Positions 27,097 through 36,977 of a stretch of DNA of 53,766 bases are shown here, piece by piece (position 1 is the stretch's first letter; each line of letters begins with the position of its first letter). The stretch lies in NCBI GenBank assembly GCA_001769035.1, contig MENF01000098.1, positions 1-53,766 on the forward strand. The letters are read 5' to 3'. The translations under genes and the position numbers were made by a program. Below the pieces are notes generated by a model. It did not search any database and was not told where the DNA came from. It saw only the letters and a program-made list of their open reading frames with translations. This DNA comes from Bacteroidetes bacterium GWA2_32_17. Lineage in GTDB: Bacteria; Bacteroidota; Bacteroidia; Bacteroidales; GWA2-32-17.

Positions 27097-28421
27097 CTAT
27101 GCCTTAAAAAACCCATCAATAAATCTCTTTTTACGTTCCAAAGATAAACCATTGTGATTACGTAATTTATTTTTAAGGTCTGAAAACGAGCCATCTAAAG
27201 CGTTTGTTGTATTTGGTATCTCTAACTCTGCATATTGTTCAAATGTAAACAACCAAGGTAAGTTTCGCCTTAAACTCCAATAAGCACTACGTAATCTTTC
27301 GTGCGTGTAAAAACTTTTTCCAGTTTTACTTGACATACTTCGCTCTTGTAAACAATTTTCCCATTTTAAATGCCAAGCATCTAATTCTTTAACAAATTCT
27401 ACTTTGTTAACTTTTGTAAGTTTTAAGCAAACTCATTGAGGTTCTTTTGCAACTTATAGCTTTGGTTTTTTAGTCAAATACCGCAATACTGTTTGTATCT
27501 GATGAAACTGACACATTTGTATAGGAATACCTTCAAATAGTGTTAATAAGCCCTTACGCCCATCACAAATAATAGCTTGAATAAAACGCCTCTTCGTGAA
27601 ATTTCTTTGATACCATCAAGATATAGTTCATTCGTTTCGTATTTTACATACTTCTTTAAAAGATAAACTCCTGATAGGCTGACTTTAAACACCATCACGC
27701 CAAACTTTCGTCCAAAGTAGATAGTCAAACCTTAAAAACCCTTTTTAAAAATTAAAGTCATTGGTAATTTTAATTTAGATTTTTTTATTTTTCTTTTTTC
27801 ACCACCAAAAAAGAAACAAAAAACCCTCCACGAAGTCCAACTCCAATTTTTTAACTAATTCTAAATAAATAACTTAATAGATGGAATAGCTTTGTTGTAA
27901 CACCGTGTATAATTAGCCCAAAAATTGTAGTTCGCACACTTCGTGGACAGCCCACCGCACCGCTTCGATTAAAAAGTATAGAAAATAATTAACCTTTTTA
28001 CATTTAAGAAACTATTAAAATATACAAGGTTTTAACAAGTTTACTAATATTTCTTGCAAATAAAAATGGATTATTATTAACTTAAATACTTGATAATTAA
28101 TGCGTTTAATACTTTTTAAGGGACGACTAGATAGTATCAATAATTAAATTTACTACACTATTAAATGTTGATGTCTTTTCAAGAACTACATTATTGATTT
28201 TACGTTGAATAGTCATGGAACAACAATTATATTTTTTAGATAATTGTGTATATGTCTGTTTTCCAGAACTATATTCATGCCATAATTCACTGGGGTCTAA
28301 TACCTTTTCTAAGTATAAACTGACGATTATATAAATAACATTTATACCTTATGTATGCCCTTAACATATCCATTTTTCTTTGTGATTTTTGAACTACAGA
28401 AAATGCAGATTTTTTACTCAT
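27097..28421 (-). pseudogene. IS256-family (variant Zn-binding type) transposase, frameshifted and interrupted
   Basis: The minus strand starts with MSKKSAFSVVQKSQRKMDML. After a frameshift it continues with SELWHEYSSGKQTYTQLSKK, the N-terminal helix-turn-helix of this family. The catalytic part reads DTIYFGRKFGVMVFK...VKYETNELYLDGI, then in another frame FIQAIICDGRKGLLTLF and QMCQFHQIQTVLRYLTKKPK. After stops comes the C-terminus SFYTHERLRSAYWSLRRNLPWL...IPNTTNALDGSFSDLKNKL. At least three frame breaks plus stops make it non-functional. A 402-bp insertion (27726-28127) splits the gene; removing it with one copy of the target duplication restores LIIDTIYFGRK in frame. Confidence 0.85.
27726..28127. 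mobile_element. MITE-like insertion with target-site duplication
   Basis: TAGATAGT occurs at both borders (27718-27725 and 28128-28135), a direct duplication of 6-8 bp. The element's ends form an imperfect inverted repeat: GTCAAACCTTAAAAA on the left against GTCGTCCCTTAAAAA read inward from the right, 12 of 15 matching. The first GT of the left end may be TSD or element. The 0.4 kb inside has no usable open frame, so the element is non-autonomous. It landed in the IS256-type transposase gene described around it. Confidence 0.75.
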
Positions 28422-28566
28422 AATTTTAAAATGCTGCAAAGCTAATAAATACAAGCCATTCAGAAGAATTTAGCATTATTTTTGTCTATTAGCCCCGGAG
28501 CTTAAATTTTAAAATCTTGCCCGCCTCGAAAAATCTAATTTTTAGAACCCCTCAAACTAACAACTT

Positions 28567-29493
28567 TTATTTGTTAACCCAGTCGTAATAGGGTTTTTTA
28601 TTGTCAGGTTTTGGCTGACCATCATTCTTTTTATTTATTAATTTCCAACCAAGTGTAATTTCATGTGTGCCACCAGAACTACTTGCAATACCTCGTTGAT
28701 ACAATTCGTACGTATAATTAAAAACGAAGTTGGATTTTAGTTTTGCACCCACTCCGATTCCCATACTAGATTTTTTATAAAGTAGATTTAGCCAAATCTT
28801 TTGTTGATAAATAATAGGAAGACTAATTTCTGCAAACTGTGGTTCTTTTGGTAAATAAAGAATAGTTGGCTCAACGGCCCAGGTGTTATTAAAAGAAAAT
28901 TTATACTGTAAATGAACCTGCCTGTTTGTCCAAATAAATCTACTTTCAGATTCTTTATTTGATAATACTCTGGGTGATCCAAAACCAAAACTCAGATTTT
29001 TATACCGAAACAAAATCCCAAAACTGGCATCCAGCATTGATGAGGTTCTATCCACAGTATATACATAAGGATCATTGATGGATTCATTATTTGATAAATC
29101 AAGATGTTTTTCAAGAATACCTATCCCTAAACCAAAACTTAAAAAACTTGAACCCGAAAGTTTAACATGATAAGCATAACTTAACATAGCCGAAAGATTG
29201 GTGAAAATACCAGCTTGCTGTGCAGAAATACTTCCACCTAACCCCATATTTTTACAGACGGAACCATTTGCAGAAATAACCTTCAATTCAGGTGCTCCAG
29301 AAACCCCCATCCAATCTCTGCGATAGGAACCGAAAACACCAAAAAGTTCACCTGTGCCGGCATAGGCAGGAGAAAGAGAGTATTTATTAACAATATGCTG
29401 ATTGCTTAAAAATATTTGTTGTGCATTTACTTTATTTTGCACTAAACAAAAAACAATTGTCAATAAAAATAAAAGGCGGTGTATCTTTTTCAT
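28567..29493 (-). CDS. PorP/SprF family T9SS outer-membrane protein
   Basis: The 308-aa protein has a Sec signal (1-24, ending VNAQ), then QQIFLSNQHIVNKYSLSPAYAGTG, the hallmark N-terminus of the PorP/SprF family (YxxNPAYAG-type). The body alternates amphipathic strands and glycine turns, as expected for an outer-membrane barrel. Family members act with T9SS in exporting or anchoring a particular large substrate, typically a type B sorting-domain protein encoded next door. Here the neighbour 30 bp upstream (29524-30822) is such a protein, so the pair is probably a substrate/partner unit. Length is normal for the family. Confidence 0.85.
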   Translation of the reverse strand: MKKIHRLLFLLTIVFCLVQNKVNAQQIFLSNQHIVNKYSLSPAYAGTGELFGVFGSYRRDWMGVSGAPELKVISANGSVCKNMGLGGSISAQQAGIFTNLSAMLSYAYHVKLSGSSFLSFGLGIGILEKHLDLSNNESINDPYVYTVDRTSSMLDASFGILFRYKNLSFGFGSPRVLSNKESESRFIWTNRQVHLQYKFSFNNTWAVEPTILYLPKEPQFAEISLPIIYQQKIWLNLLYKKSSMGIGVGAKLKSNFVFNYTYELYQRGIASSSGGTHEITLGWKLINKKNDGQPKPDNKKPYYDWVNK

Positions 29494-29523
29494 TCTTTTG
29501 AAATGTTATTTTTTCCTGTTAAT

Positions 29524-30822
29524 TTACTTTGTTAGAATATTAATATTTCCTTTAAAAGTTAGTTGGTCTGTTTTAATAATATAATAATAAGGTCCCTCAG
29601 GAAGAATCATTCCATTTCCAAGTGTGCAACCCCAATCGTTACGATAACAATGATCTTCCCAATAAACCCTAACGTTCCACAAGTTATAAACTTCCAGTTC
29701 ACAACAGTAATAAGTTTCTATATTATTGAACTTAAGATAGTCATTAAATCCATCACCATTTGGAGTAAGGATGTTGGAAACAAGAGAAAGTTCCTCTTGA
29801 GTACCTTGATAAATAGTAATACTATCTGTTCCCTGGCAACCATTAGGAGTTGTGCCAATTACCCAATAAACGCCACCGTTGAATACTTGTACACCTTGAT
29901 TTTGTGAACCATTCCACCATAAATAATTACCTGCTCCATTCCCAAACAGCATTATTTGTTCACCGCCATTGTTTATTATGGTATCATTATTTTGAGAGGT
30001 AATAAAAATATCTGGAGTTGGGTTTATTGCAACATTTACTATATCACTTGTATCACGGCAACCGTTAGTTGTTGATGCAATTAATGTAACAATATAGTTA
30101 CCCGAAACAGAATATTTATGTTTTGGTGAAACATCTGCAGAGGCTTCGTCATCGCCAAAATCCCATAAAAAGAAATCAGGTGAAGAAATATTGGATGTAT
30201 TTGTAAATAAAGTGCTGTCATCAATACAAGCATTTGATACAGAGAAGGAAGCTGTTGGTTGAGGAAAAACTTCAGTTGTTTTAGTGGCAAAAGCACTACA
30301 CTCTTTATCCGAAACGCATGTTAGCCTTGTTACATAAGATTGAGCTGGACCACAAATATAATTTATAGTATCATTTGAGTTTTCGTCAGTAATTCCGTCA
30401 TTATTAAAGTCCCAAAGAAACTGATTAATACTTCCGGATGCAATAGTTGACTGGTTATAATAAGTAGCATTTTTAAAAGCACAAAGATTATCAACATGAA
30501 AATTTACATTTGGTAAAGGATCAATAATTACATTTTTAGTAATGGAATCAACAGAACCAACAATAGGGATAACTTTTAAAGTAACAGAAATAGTATCATT
30601 TGAAATAAAAAGATAAACAATAGTTTTTCCGGAATAATCATAAGTTCCATTCCCATCAATATCCCATTGCCACAACTGGACATCGGCATCCATCAAAGAT
30701 GATGAGCCAACTAAAGTAGTTTGTGAACCAAAACAAGTCGAAGTATAAATAAAATCAGGATTCTGGCCAAAGCAAATATTAGCAATGAATAAAACTGATG
30801 TTAATGTAAGAATTTTTTTCAT
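29524..30822 (-). CDS. PKD-domain protein with T9SS type B sorting domain
   Basis: The 432-aa protein has a Sec signal (1-19, ending CFGQ). Three PKD-like Ig folds follow (~25-100, ~105-185, ~190-270), with the typical WQWDIDGNGTYD, FLWDFNNDGITD and FLWDFGDDEAS motifs. The C-terminus (~345-432) is the gliding-motility-associated type B domain: NILTPNGDGFNDYLKF, LEVYNLWNVRVYW, then LPEGPYYYII and GNINILTK. It is secreted by T9SS and most likely held at the surface with the PorP/SprF protein encoded 30 bp downstream. The role is probably adhesion; no enzyme domain is seen. A TATATTTG box about 90 nt upstream of the start is the likely promoter element. Confidence 0.85.
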   Translation of the reverse strand: MKKILTLTSVLFIANICFGQNPDFIYTSTCFGSQTTLVGSSSLMDADVQLWQWDIDGNGTYDYSGKTIVYLFISNDTISVTLKVIPIVGSVDSITKNVIIDPLPNVNFHVDNLCAFKNATYYNQSTIASGSINQFLWDFNNDGITDENSNDTINYICGPAQSYVTRLTCVSDKECSAFATKTTEVFPQPTASFSVSNACIDDSTLFTNTSNISSPDFFLWDFGDDEASADVSPKHKYSVSGNYIVTLIASTTNGCRDTSDIVNVAINPTPDIFITSQNNDTIINNGGEQIMLFGNGAGNYLWWNGSQNQGVQVFNGGVYWVIGTTPNGCQGTDSITIYQGTQEELSLVSNILTPNGDGFNDYLKFNNIETYYCCELEVYNLWNVRVYWEDHCYRNDWGCTLGNGMILPEGPYYYIIKTDQLTFKGNINILTK

Positions 30823-30909
30823 AATTCGAATCTTATTACAATTTATTTCTTCCGAAAGATATGTTAAAAATTAAAATATTAAAACAAAAATAATATTTTT
30901 TTTAAAATG

Positions 30910-30917
30910 CAAATATA
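30910..30917 (-). promoter_or_regulatory. Candidate -7 box for the PKD/PorP-SprF operon
   Basis: The minus strand reads TATATTTGC, a full match to the Bacteroidota -7 consensus TAnnTTTG(Y). No matching TTTG -33 box was found at the right distance. Confidence 0.4.
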
Positions 30918-30967
30918 AATAAAATATACTTTTATTGATAGATAATTTTTTATAATTGTTTTTTTAA

Positions 30968-30975
30968 TAATTTTG
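30968..30975 (+). promoter_or_regulatory. Candidate -7 box for the caspase/SpoIIE operon
   Basis: TAATTTTG matches TAnnTTTG about 45 nt before the start codon at 31020. A good -33 box is missing, and in such AT-rich DNA a chance match is possible. Confidence 0.35.
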
Positions 30976-31019
30976 TATTTATATATTTAGTATTTTTTAA
31001 ATAAAATAATTTTATTAAA

Positions 31020-33539
31020 ATGAAAAGATTATTGTTTTTATTTATATTGTTAACAATTTGGTATGGAGAGTCCTTCTCTCAAGATTTATTAAAGAACAAA
31101 GAAAATGCACATGCCAGCGAAATTCTTACAGTAGCCATAAATAGCGATGCTACTTTTTTGGTTACCGGTGGAACGGATAAGCGAGCACAAGTATGGGATG
31201 TTAAATCGGGAGATAAATTAAAGGTTTTTGCTCAAGCATCACCTGTATCTGTCACTGCTTTCAGTACTAATGGAAAATATTTTGCTACAGGTTCTACTGA
31301 TGGCAAATTGATAATTTTTGATGCTACTGAATGGAAGATTAAAAAAATTCTAAAAGAACACTCTCTTGACATTACATCGCTTTCATTTAATCCTATTAAT
31401 GATTATATCGTTACCGGGTCTAAAGACAATACGGCAAAAATATGGGATGGCATTTCTGGTGGTTCTTCATTAACTTTAAGAGAACATACAAAAGCTGTAA
31501 ATGCTGTAGTTTATAGCCCTGATGGTAAAAGCATAGCTTCCGGCTCATCTGATAATACAATTAAAATATGGGATGCAACAACAGGTCAGATAAAAACTAC
31601 TTTAAATGCAGATTCTAAAGAAGTTACAGCCCTTACTTGGAGTTCCGATGGAAAATACATTGCAAGCGGAGGTTTAGAAGGTGCAATAATTATATGGGAA
31701 GTAGCATCTGGCAATAAAGTTGCCGAAAGCAATTTCAAATCAAAAATAAACTCCGTTACTATAAGCCCCGATGTTCAGTATTTGGCAGTTGCAGGAGCCG
31801 ATAAAAAAATATCTATCTGGAATATTGAAACAAAACAGCTTGTTAAAGAATTTGATGCCCACGAAAAAGAAATTAATGCAATTACATTTTCTGAAAAAGG
31901 TAGTTTTCTTGTTTCTGTAAGTAATGATGCAAGTATGAAAATATGGGATTGTGGAAATTTAAAAATAGGAAAGAAAAAATTTATGAAAGATGCTGGCGAA
32001 CCAAAGTTATCAGTAACCAATTTAACAATGAATGATGATAATCACAATGGTATTATCGAAAATCCCGAAAAGCCAGTAATTAACTTTGTATTAAAAAATT
32101 CAGGAAAAGGACAAGCTTATAATTTAATTGCCAAAGTTACTATTGATAATACTATTGTTGGTTTGCATTTTGAAAAAGAAATTCTAATCGGAAATCTTGA
32201 GTCTGATAAATATAAAAGCATTGCTATACCCTTTTCTACAGATTCATTACTCGAAACAGCTTCAGGCAATTTTACAGTAGATATTCTTGAAGGAAATGGA
32301 TTTAACCCTTCACCTTTCAAAGTTAATTTTCAATCGCGGGGTGGTGTAAGTTATAGCTATGTTATGGTAACAAGCCATTCATACAGTTCTGCTACAGGGA
32401 AAGCAGAAGCAGGTGCTCCAATTACTCTGAAATTAAAGTTGAAAAATACTTCAAGCGGAGGAGCTAAAAATATTAAAATAAGCTACATTTTCCCTCCCAG
32501 TATAATGGCAGTAAATAAACTTTCTGAACTTATACCATCAATTGCACCAGGTGAAGAAAAAGAAGTAAGTGTTGAATTTTATGCCACTAAAGAATATACC
32601 AAACCTAAAATTAATATTGGACTGAATTTAGAAGGTGCATATACCAATGCAAACGACCAGATACTTGAAGTTAAAATGAATGAAGCCCTTCCAACAACTG
32701 ATATTGCTTTTGCAGAAGTTACTACACAAGCTGAATTACCTGAAGTATCTTTATATAGGGGAAGTGGGGACCCGCTAAAAGGATTGAATGTTTCCAAATC
32801 AAAAGATATGGTAATAGGAAAATATTATGCTCTGATTATTGGTGTAAATAAATACAAAGGAACATGGACTCCACTTCAAAATGCAGTAAACGATGCAAAA
32901 GCGATTGAAGCAATGCTTAAAATAAAGTATAAATTCGATAATTTTCAAACTCTTTACGATGAAAAGGCAACACGCGTTGGAATAATAAATCAGTTAGAAT
33001 GGTTAACGCTAAATGTAAAAGAACAGGATAATGTTTTTATCTATTATTCCGGACATGGTGAATTTAAAAAGGAACTGAACAAGGGGTTCTGGGTTCCTGT
33101 TGATGCTACAACAAGTTCAACAGCAAATTATATTTCCAATGCCGATTTACAAACTTATCTGGGGGGTATAAAATCAAAACATACTTTATTGGTTGCAGAT
33201 GCTTGCTTTAGTGGCGATATTTTCAGGGGAAATACTGTTTCTGTTCCTTTTGAAGAATCTGAAAAATATTATAAAGAAGTTCACGGGTTATCTTCACGTC
33301 AGGCAATGACTTCTGGTGGACTTGAACCAGTTATGGATGGCGGAAAAGATGGACATTCTGTATTTGCTTATTACTTTTTAAAAACACTTAACGAAAACCA
33401 GAACAAGTATTTTGATGCTGGCCAGATTTATAATAAAATAAAAATACCTGTTATTAATAACTCTGAACAAAGCCCTAAACTTGCTCCTGTTAAAAATACC
33501 GGCGACGAAGGAGGGCAGTTCCTTTTCATTAAAAAGTAA
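31020..33539 (+). CDS. Exported WD40-repeat caspase-like protein
   Basis: The 839-aa protein has a Sec signal (1-20, ending SFSQ). Residues ~33-320 form seven WD40 repeats (VTGGTDKRAQVWD, VTGSKDNTAKIWD, ASGSSDNTIKIWD and others), a full beta-propeller. Residues ~335-560 are two CARDB/NEW3-like beta domains (NSGKGQAYNLIAKV, NTSSGGAKNIKI). The C-terminus (~605-839) is a peptidase C14 caspase-like domain: YALIIGVNKYK, catalytic His679 in YYSGHGE and Cys729 in DACFSGD. Both catalytic residues are intact. Unlike cytoplasmic WD40-caspases of defence systems, this one is exported, so it should act in the periplasm or outside. The phosphatase-receptor gene starts 20 bp downstream, so the two are probably co-expressed. 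Confidence 0.85.
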   Translation: MKRLLFLFILLTIWYGESFSQDLLKNKENAHASEILTVAINSDATFLVTGGTDKRAQVWDVKSGDKLKVFAQASPVSVTAFSTNGKYFATGSTDGKLIIFDATEWKIKKILKEHSLDITSLSFNPINDYIVTGSKDNTAKIWDGISGGSSLTLREHTKAVNAVVYSPDGKSIASGSSDNTIKIWDATTGQIKTTLNADSKEVTALTWSSDGKYIASGGLEGAIIIWEVASGNKVAESNFKSKINSVTISPDVQYLAVAGADKKISIWNIETKQLVKEFDAHEKEINAITFSEKGSFLVSVSNDASMKIWDCGNLKIGKKKFMKDAGEPKLSVTNLTMNDDNHNGIIENPEKPVINFVLKNSGKGQAYNLIAKVTIDNTIVGLHFEKEILIGNLESDKYKSIAIPFSTDSLLETASGNFTVDILEGNGFNPSPFKVNFQSRGGVSYSYVMVTSHSYSSATGKAEAGAPITLKLKLKNTSSGGAKNIKISYIFPPSIMAVNKLSELIPSIAPGEEKEVSVEFYATKEYTKPKINIGLNLEGAYTNANDQILEVKMNEALPTTDIAFAEVTTQAELPEVSLYRGSGDPLKGLNVSKSKDMVIGKYYALIIGVNKYKGTWTPLQNAVNDAKAIEAMLKIKYKFDNFQTLYDEKATRVGIINQLEWLTLNVKEQDNVFIYYSGHGEFKKELNKGFWVPVDATTSSTANYISNADLQTYLGGIKSKHTLLVADACFSGDIFRGNTVSVPFEESEKYYKEVHGLSSRQAMTSGGLEPVMDGGKDGHSVFAYYFLKTLNENQNKYFDAGQIYNKIKIPVINNSEQSPKLAPVKNTGDEGGQFLFIKK

Positions 33540-33559
33540 TTGTAATTTTAAAAAAATTA

Positions 33560-36500
33560 ATGAAAAAAACAAACAACATTCTTTTTTTACGTTTTTTGCT
33601 ATTTGTTTTCATTAGTTTGTTTGTTGCAATTTTTCTTTTACCAATATCGGTTTTTTCTCAACGTAATAATTTTCAAAATTTTTCCCTTGAAAGTGGATTA
33701 CCTCAATCTACTGTTTATAGTATTATACAAGATAAAAGAGGATATTTATGGTTAGGAATGGACGGGGGAGGTCTTTGCAGATTTGATGGAATTAAGTTTA
33801 AAACATTTAATAAGAAAAATGGTTTTTCAGGAGTAACTGTTCGCTCACTTTTTGAAGATTCAAAGGGTAGAATTTGGGCAGGAACAAAAGATGAAGGAAT
33901 TATAGTATATGATGGTTATACATTTAAAAATATTGGAAAAAATTGTGGCTTGGTTTGCAATACAGTGCTTTCTTTAATCGAAGATAAAAATGGAACTATA
34001 TGGGCTGGTACCGATGATGCAGGGTTAATTAAAATTATTGAAATGAGTAAAGACTCATTTCGGGTTGAAATAATAGGCACGGAAAAAGGTCTTAGTAATA
34101 ATTCTGTTTTTAAAATACACCAAGATAAAGAAGGACATCTTTGGCTTGCAACTTTTGGTGGGTTGAACATTGTTACTCTATTAAAAGATACATTTAAAAT
34201 TAACCATTTGAGAGGAGGAAGAGAAATTCCTAGTGACGTAATTCTTTCCATTGAAGAAGATAACAACGGCACACTATGGTTTGGAACACTGGAAGAGGGA
34301 GTTTTTACAATAGCTCCTTCATCAAAAGACGGCTCACAGGATTTTGGTCTCGAACTTTTATCAAGAAAAGTTACTTCGTATGATAAATTAAATGGATTTT
34401 ATGCTAAAAAAATTTGGAATATATATCTTTCAAGTAAAAATGAACTTTGGTTTGCATCAGTTAATAATGGAATTGTTCGCCAACGATTTATTAAACAAAC
34501 GAAAGACTCTGTCTCTACTTCAAATTTTGTTTTCGAAAATTATACTGTAAATGAAGGATTGCCAAGCAATCAGACACTTTCTTTATTCGAAGACAATACC
34601 GGTAATATTTGGATAGGTACTAGCGGTGACGGATTATGTAAGTTTATGGGTGATATGTTTTCGCACTATTCCGAAAAAGATGGTCTTGCCAGTAATAAAA
34701 TTCAGGGAATAGATCAGGATATTTTTGGAAATTTCTGGTTTGCTACCGGTGGAGGTGGATTAGTAAAAGGAGAGAAAATAACTGATAAACCTGTTTTTAC
34801 AAACTATACAATTAAAGATGGTTTGCTTGGGAACTCTTTGCTTTCTGTTGCAACAGGAAAAACAATAACTAATAAAAATATCTGGGCAGTTGTATCAGAC
34901 GAGGGAATAACAAAGTTTGACGGTAAAAAATTCACAAATTACACTGATACACAAGGACTTCTCGATAATAGTGTTTACTGTATTTTTGTTGATAAAAATG
35001 GCATTATCTGGTGTGGCTCTAAAGATGGCATAAGTAGATTTGATGGAGTTAAGTTTTTAAGTATGGACCTTGAAACAATGAAGATAAATGGAAAAGATGT
35101 TAACTCAATTATTCAGGATAAGAAAGGAAATTTATGGTTCGGCACCCGCGGTGGATTGGCAAAATATGATGGTACCGGTAAAATTACAACATTTGATGAA
35201 GTAGAAGGATTGCTACATAAAGAAATTAAATCATTAGTTGAAGGACCAAATGGGAACATTTGGATTGGAACCAATGGCGGTATTTATATGTACGATGTTA
35301 AAACACTGAGCAAGATTAAAATACATAATGTTGCAAACGACAGTTTGCTAAGCTCAAATTCTATCAGATCAATGATTTTTGAAAACAAACAAAATATGAT
35401 TATAGGAACTGACAAAGGATTTGACAAGATTATATTTGACAAAAAAGGAGACAATTTTACTGTTAGAAGTTACAACGTGTCTGATGGTTTCTTGGGAATG
35501 GAGTGTAACGACAATGCTATTTACAAAGATAAAGAAGGGAATATTTGGTTTGGTACTGTTAAAGGACTGACTCGTTATAGCTGTGAATTTGATAAAAACA
35601 ATGTAAATTCTCCTAAAACAAATATTACTTCAATTAAATTAAATTATAAGGAGGTTAATTGGAAAACGAAATCGGATTCGATTCTCCCTTGGTTTAATTT
35701 ACCCAATGATTTGGAGCTATCATTCAACGAGAATCATCTTACTTTTCAAGTATCTGCAATATCTTTAGATAACCCATCTAAAATTCGATATAGTTTTCTG
35801 CTTGAAGGATGGGAAGAAAGTTGGTCACTGCCCACAAATCAATCTGAACGCGATTATTCGGTACTTCCCCCCGGAACTTATACTTTTAAAGTAATAGCAG
35901 CAGGTGCTAATGGAAAATGGAATACAGAACCCGCTTCATTTACCTTTACAATAAATCCCCCATGGTATAATTCTATCTGGTTTTACACTTCTTGTGTTAT
36001 TTTTATTATTATATGTATTTTTTTATTTATCTGGGTACGTGAAAAAAACCTGAAACGTGAGAAAAAAATACTTGAATTAAAAGTAAAGCAGCGTACAGCT
36101 GAAGTTGTAATGCAAAAAGAAGAAATAGAAAAACAAAAAGAAGTAATTGAAGAAAAAAACAAAGATATTACCGACAGCATTAACTATGCAAAACGTATTC
36201 AGCATGCTATTCTTCCAGAGATAGAAAAAGTGAAGAGGGCTTTGCCTGAATCTTTTATTTTTTTCCTACCCCGCGATATTGTAAGCGGTGATTTTTACTG
36301 GTTTAACGAAGTTGTACAAAACAATGAACCCGTATATTTATTGGCTGCAGCCGATTGTACAGGTCATGGAGTTCCTGGCGGCTTTATGAGCATGCTTAAC
36401 AATTCTTTATTGAACCAAGCGGTAAATGAGAAAAAAATCATCCTTCCTAATAAAATTTTAAATGATGTACGGCAAGGCATTATCAGCGCTTTAAAACAGA

Positions 36501-36964
36501 CTGGTGACTCCGGTAGCCAAAAAGACGGAATGGACATTGCACTTGTCAGCATTAAATACAATAATGATAAAGTTCTTTTGCAGTATGCTGGAGCAAACAA
36601 CTCAATGTATATTTTACATAAACAAACAGAAACTTTGTTTGATGAAATATTTCCCGATAAAATGCCCGTTGCTATTAGCGATAGATTACAAGATTTTAAG
36701 AACAATGTGGTAGAACTCCATAAAGGAGATTTATTTTATATTTTTACTGATGGATTTGCTGACCAGTTTGGTGGAATTCAGGGTAAAAAATTCAAATACT
36801 CCAGATTTAAAGAACTACTAGTGTCAATACATGAAAAGCCCATGGACGAACAAAGAAATGAGATTGAAAAGGTATTTAACGACTGGACAAATAACATTAA
36901 TCCCTTTGATAATAAACCATTCGAACAGATTGATGATATTTTGATTATTGGAGTAAAGCTATAA
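33560..36964 (+). CDS. Two-component-type propeller receptor with SpoIIE (PP2C) phosphatase output
   Basis: The 1134-aa protein has an N-terminal signal/TM (1 to ~34). A large extracytoplasmic double propeller of Reg_prop repeats follows (~40-690; 'SIIQDKRGYLWLGMDGGGLCRFDG'-type units repeated with NIWIGT). Then come a Y_Y_Y Ig-like domain (~745-800), one TM helix (~806-826), a coiled coil (~830-870) and a SpoIIE-type PP2C domain (~873-1134). The metal-binding motifs are present: DIVSGDFYW, ADCTGHGVPGGFMSML (Asp about 931), TDGFADQFGG and DDILIIGVKL. Similar receptors usually end in a histidine kinase; here signal output would be dephosphorylation of an anti-anti-sigma-like partner. No such partner is encoded nearby. 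Confidence 0.85.
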   Translation: MKKTNNILFLRFLLFVFISLFVAIFLLPISVFSQRNNFQNFSLESGLPQSTVYSIIQDKRGYLWLGMDGGGLCRFDGIKFKTFNKKNGFSGVTVRSLFEDSKGRIWAGTKDEGIIVYDGYTFKNIGKNCGLVCNTVLSLIEDKNGTIWAGTDDAGLIKIIEMSKDSFRVEIIGTEKGLSNNSVFKIHQDKEGHLWLATFGGLNIVTLLKDTFKINHLRGGREIPSDVILSIEEDNNGTLWFGTLEEGVFTIAPSSKDGSQDFGLELLSRKVTSYDKLNGFYAKKIWNIYLSSKNELWFASVNNGIVRQRFIKQTKDSVSTSNFVFENYTVNEGLPSNQTLSLFEDNTGNIWIGTSGDGLCKFMGDMFSHYSEKDGLASNKIQGIDQDIFGNFWFATGGGGLVKGEKITDKPVFTNYTIKDGLLGNSLLSVATGKTITNKNIWAVVSDEGITKFDGKKFTNYTDTQGLLDNSVYCIFVDKNGIIWCGSKDGISRFDGVKFLSMDLETMKINGKDVNSIIQDKKGNLWFGTRGGLAKYDGTGKITTFDEVEGLLHKEIKSLVEGPNGNIWIGTNGGIYMYDVKTLSKIKIHNVANDSLLSSNSIRSMIFENKQNMIIGTDKGFDKIIFDKKGDNFTVRSYNVSDGFLGMECNDNAIYKDKEGNIWFGTVKGLTRYSCEFDKNNVNSPKTNITSIKLNYKEVNWKTKSDSILPWFNLPNDLELSFNENHLTFQVSAISLDNPSKIRYSFLLEGWEESWSLPTNQSERDYSVLPPGTYTFKVIAAGANGKWNTEPASFTFTINPPWYNSIWFYTSCVIFIIICIFLFIWVREKNLKREKKILELKVKQRTAEVVMQKEEIEKQKEVIEEKNKDITDSINYAKRIQHAILPEIEKVKRALPESFIFFLPRDIVSGDFYWFNEVVQNNEPVYLLAAADCTGHGVPGGFMSMLNNSLLNQAVNEKKIILPNKILNDVRQGIISALKQTGDSGSQKDGMDIALVSIKYNNDKVLLQYAGANNSMYILHKQTETLFDEIFPDKMPVAISDRLQDFKNNVVELHKGDLFYIFTDGFADQFGGIQGKKFKYSRFKELLVSIHEKPMDEQRNEIEKVFNDWTNNINPFDNKPFEQIDDILIIGVKL

Positions 36965-36972
36965 ACAGCTTT
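36955..36972. terminator. Small hairpin between convergent genes
   Basis: AAAGCT at 36955-36960 pairs with AGCTTT at 36967-36972, straddling the stop codon of the SpoIIE gene 5 bp before the convergent gene's stop. The stem is only 6 bp and lacks a T-run, so terminator function is a weak guess. Confidence 0.3.
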
Positions 36973-36977
36973 CAATA

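Noticed and set aside
27543-27728. A 61-codon minus-strand frame as a separate small gene
   Set aside because: It is a segment of the frameshifted IS256-type transposase, ending at a frame break and starting inside the MITE-like target duplication.
31020-33539. WD40-caspase as a cytoplasmic phage-defence effector
   Set aside because: A Sec signal is present and no defence genes are adjacent; the exported, receptor-linked reading fits better.
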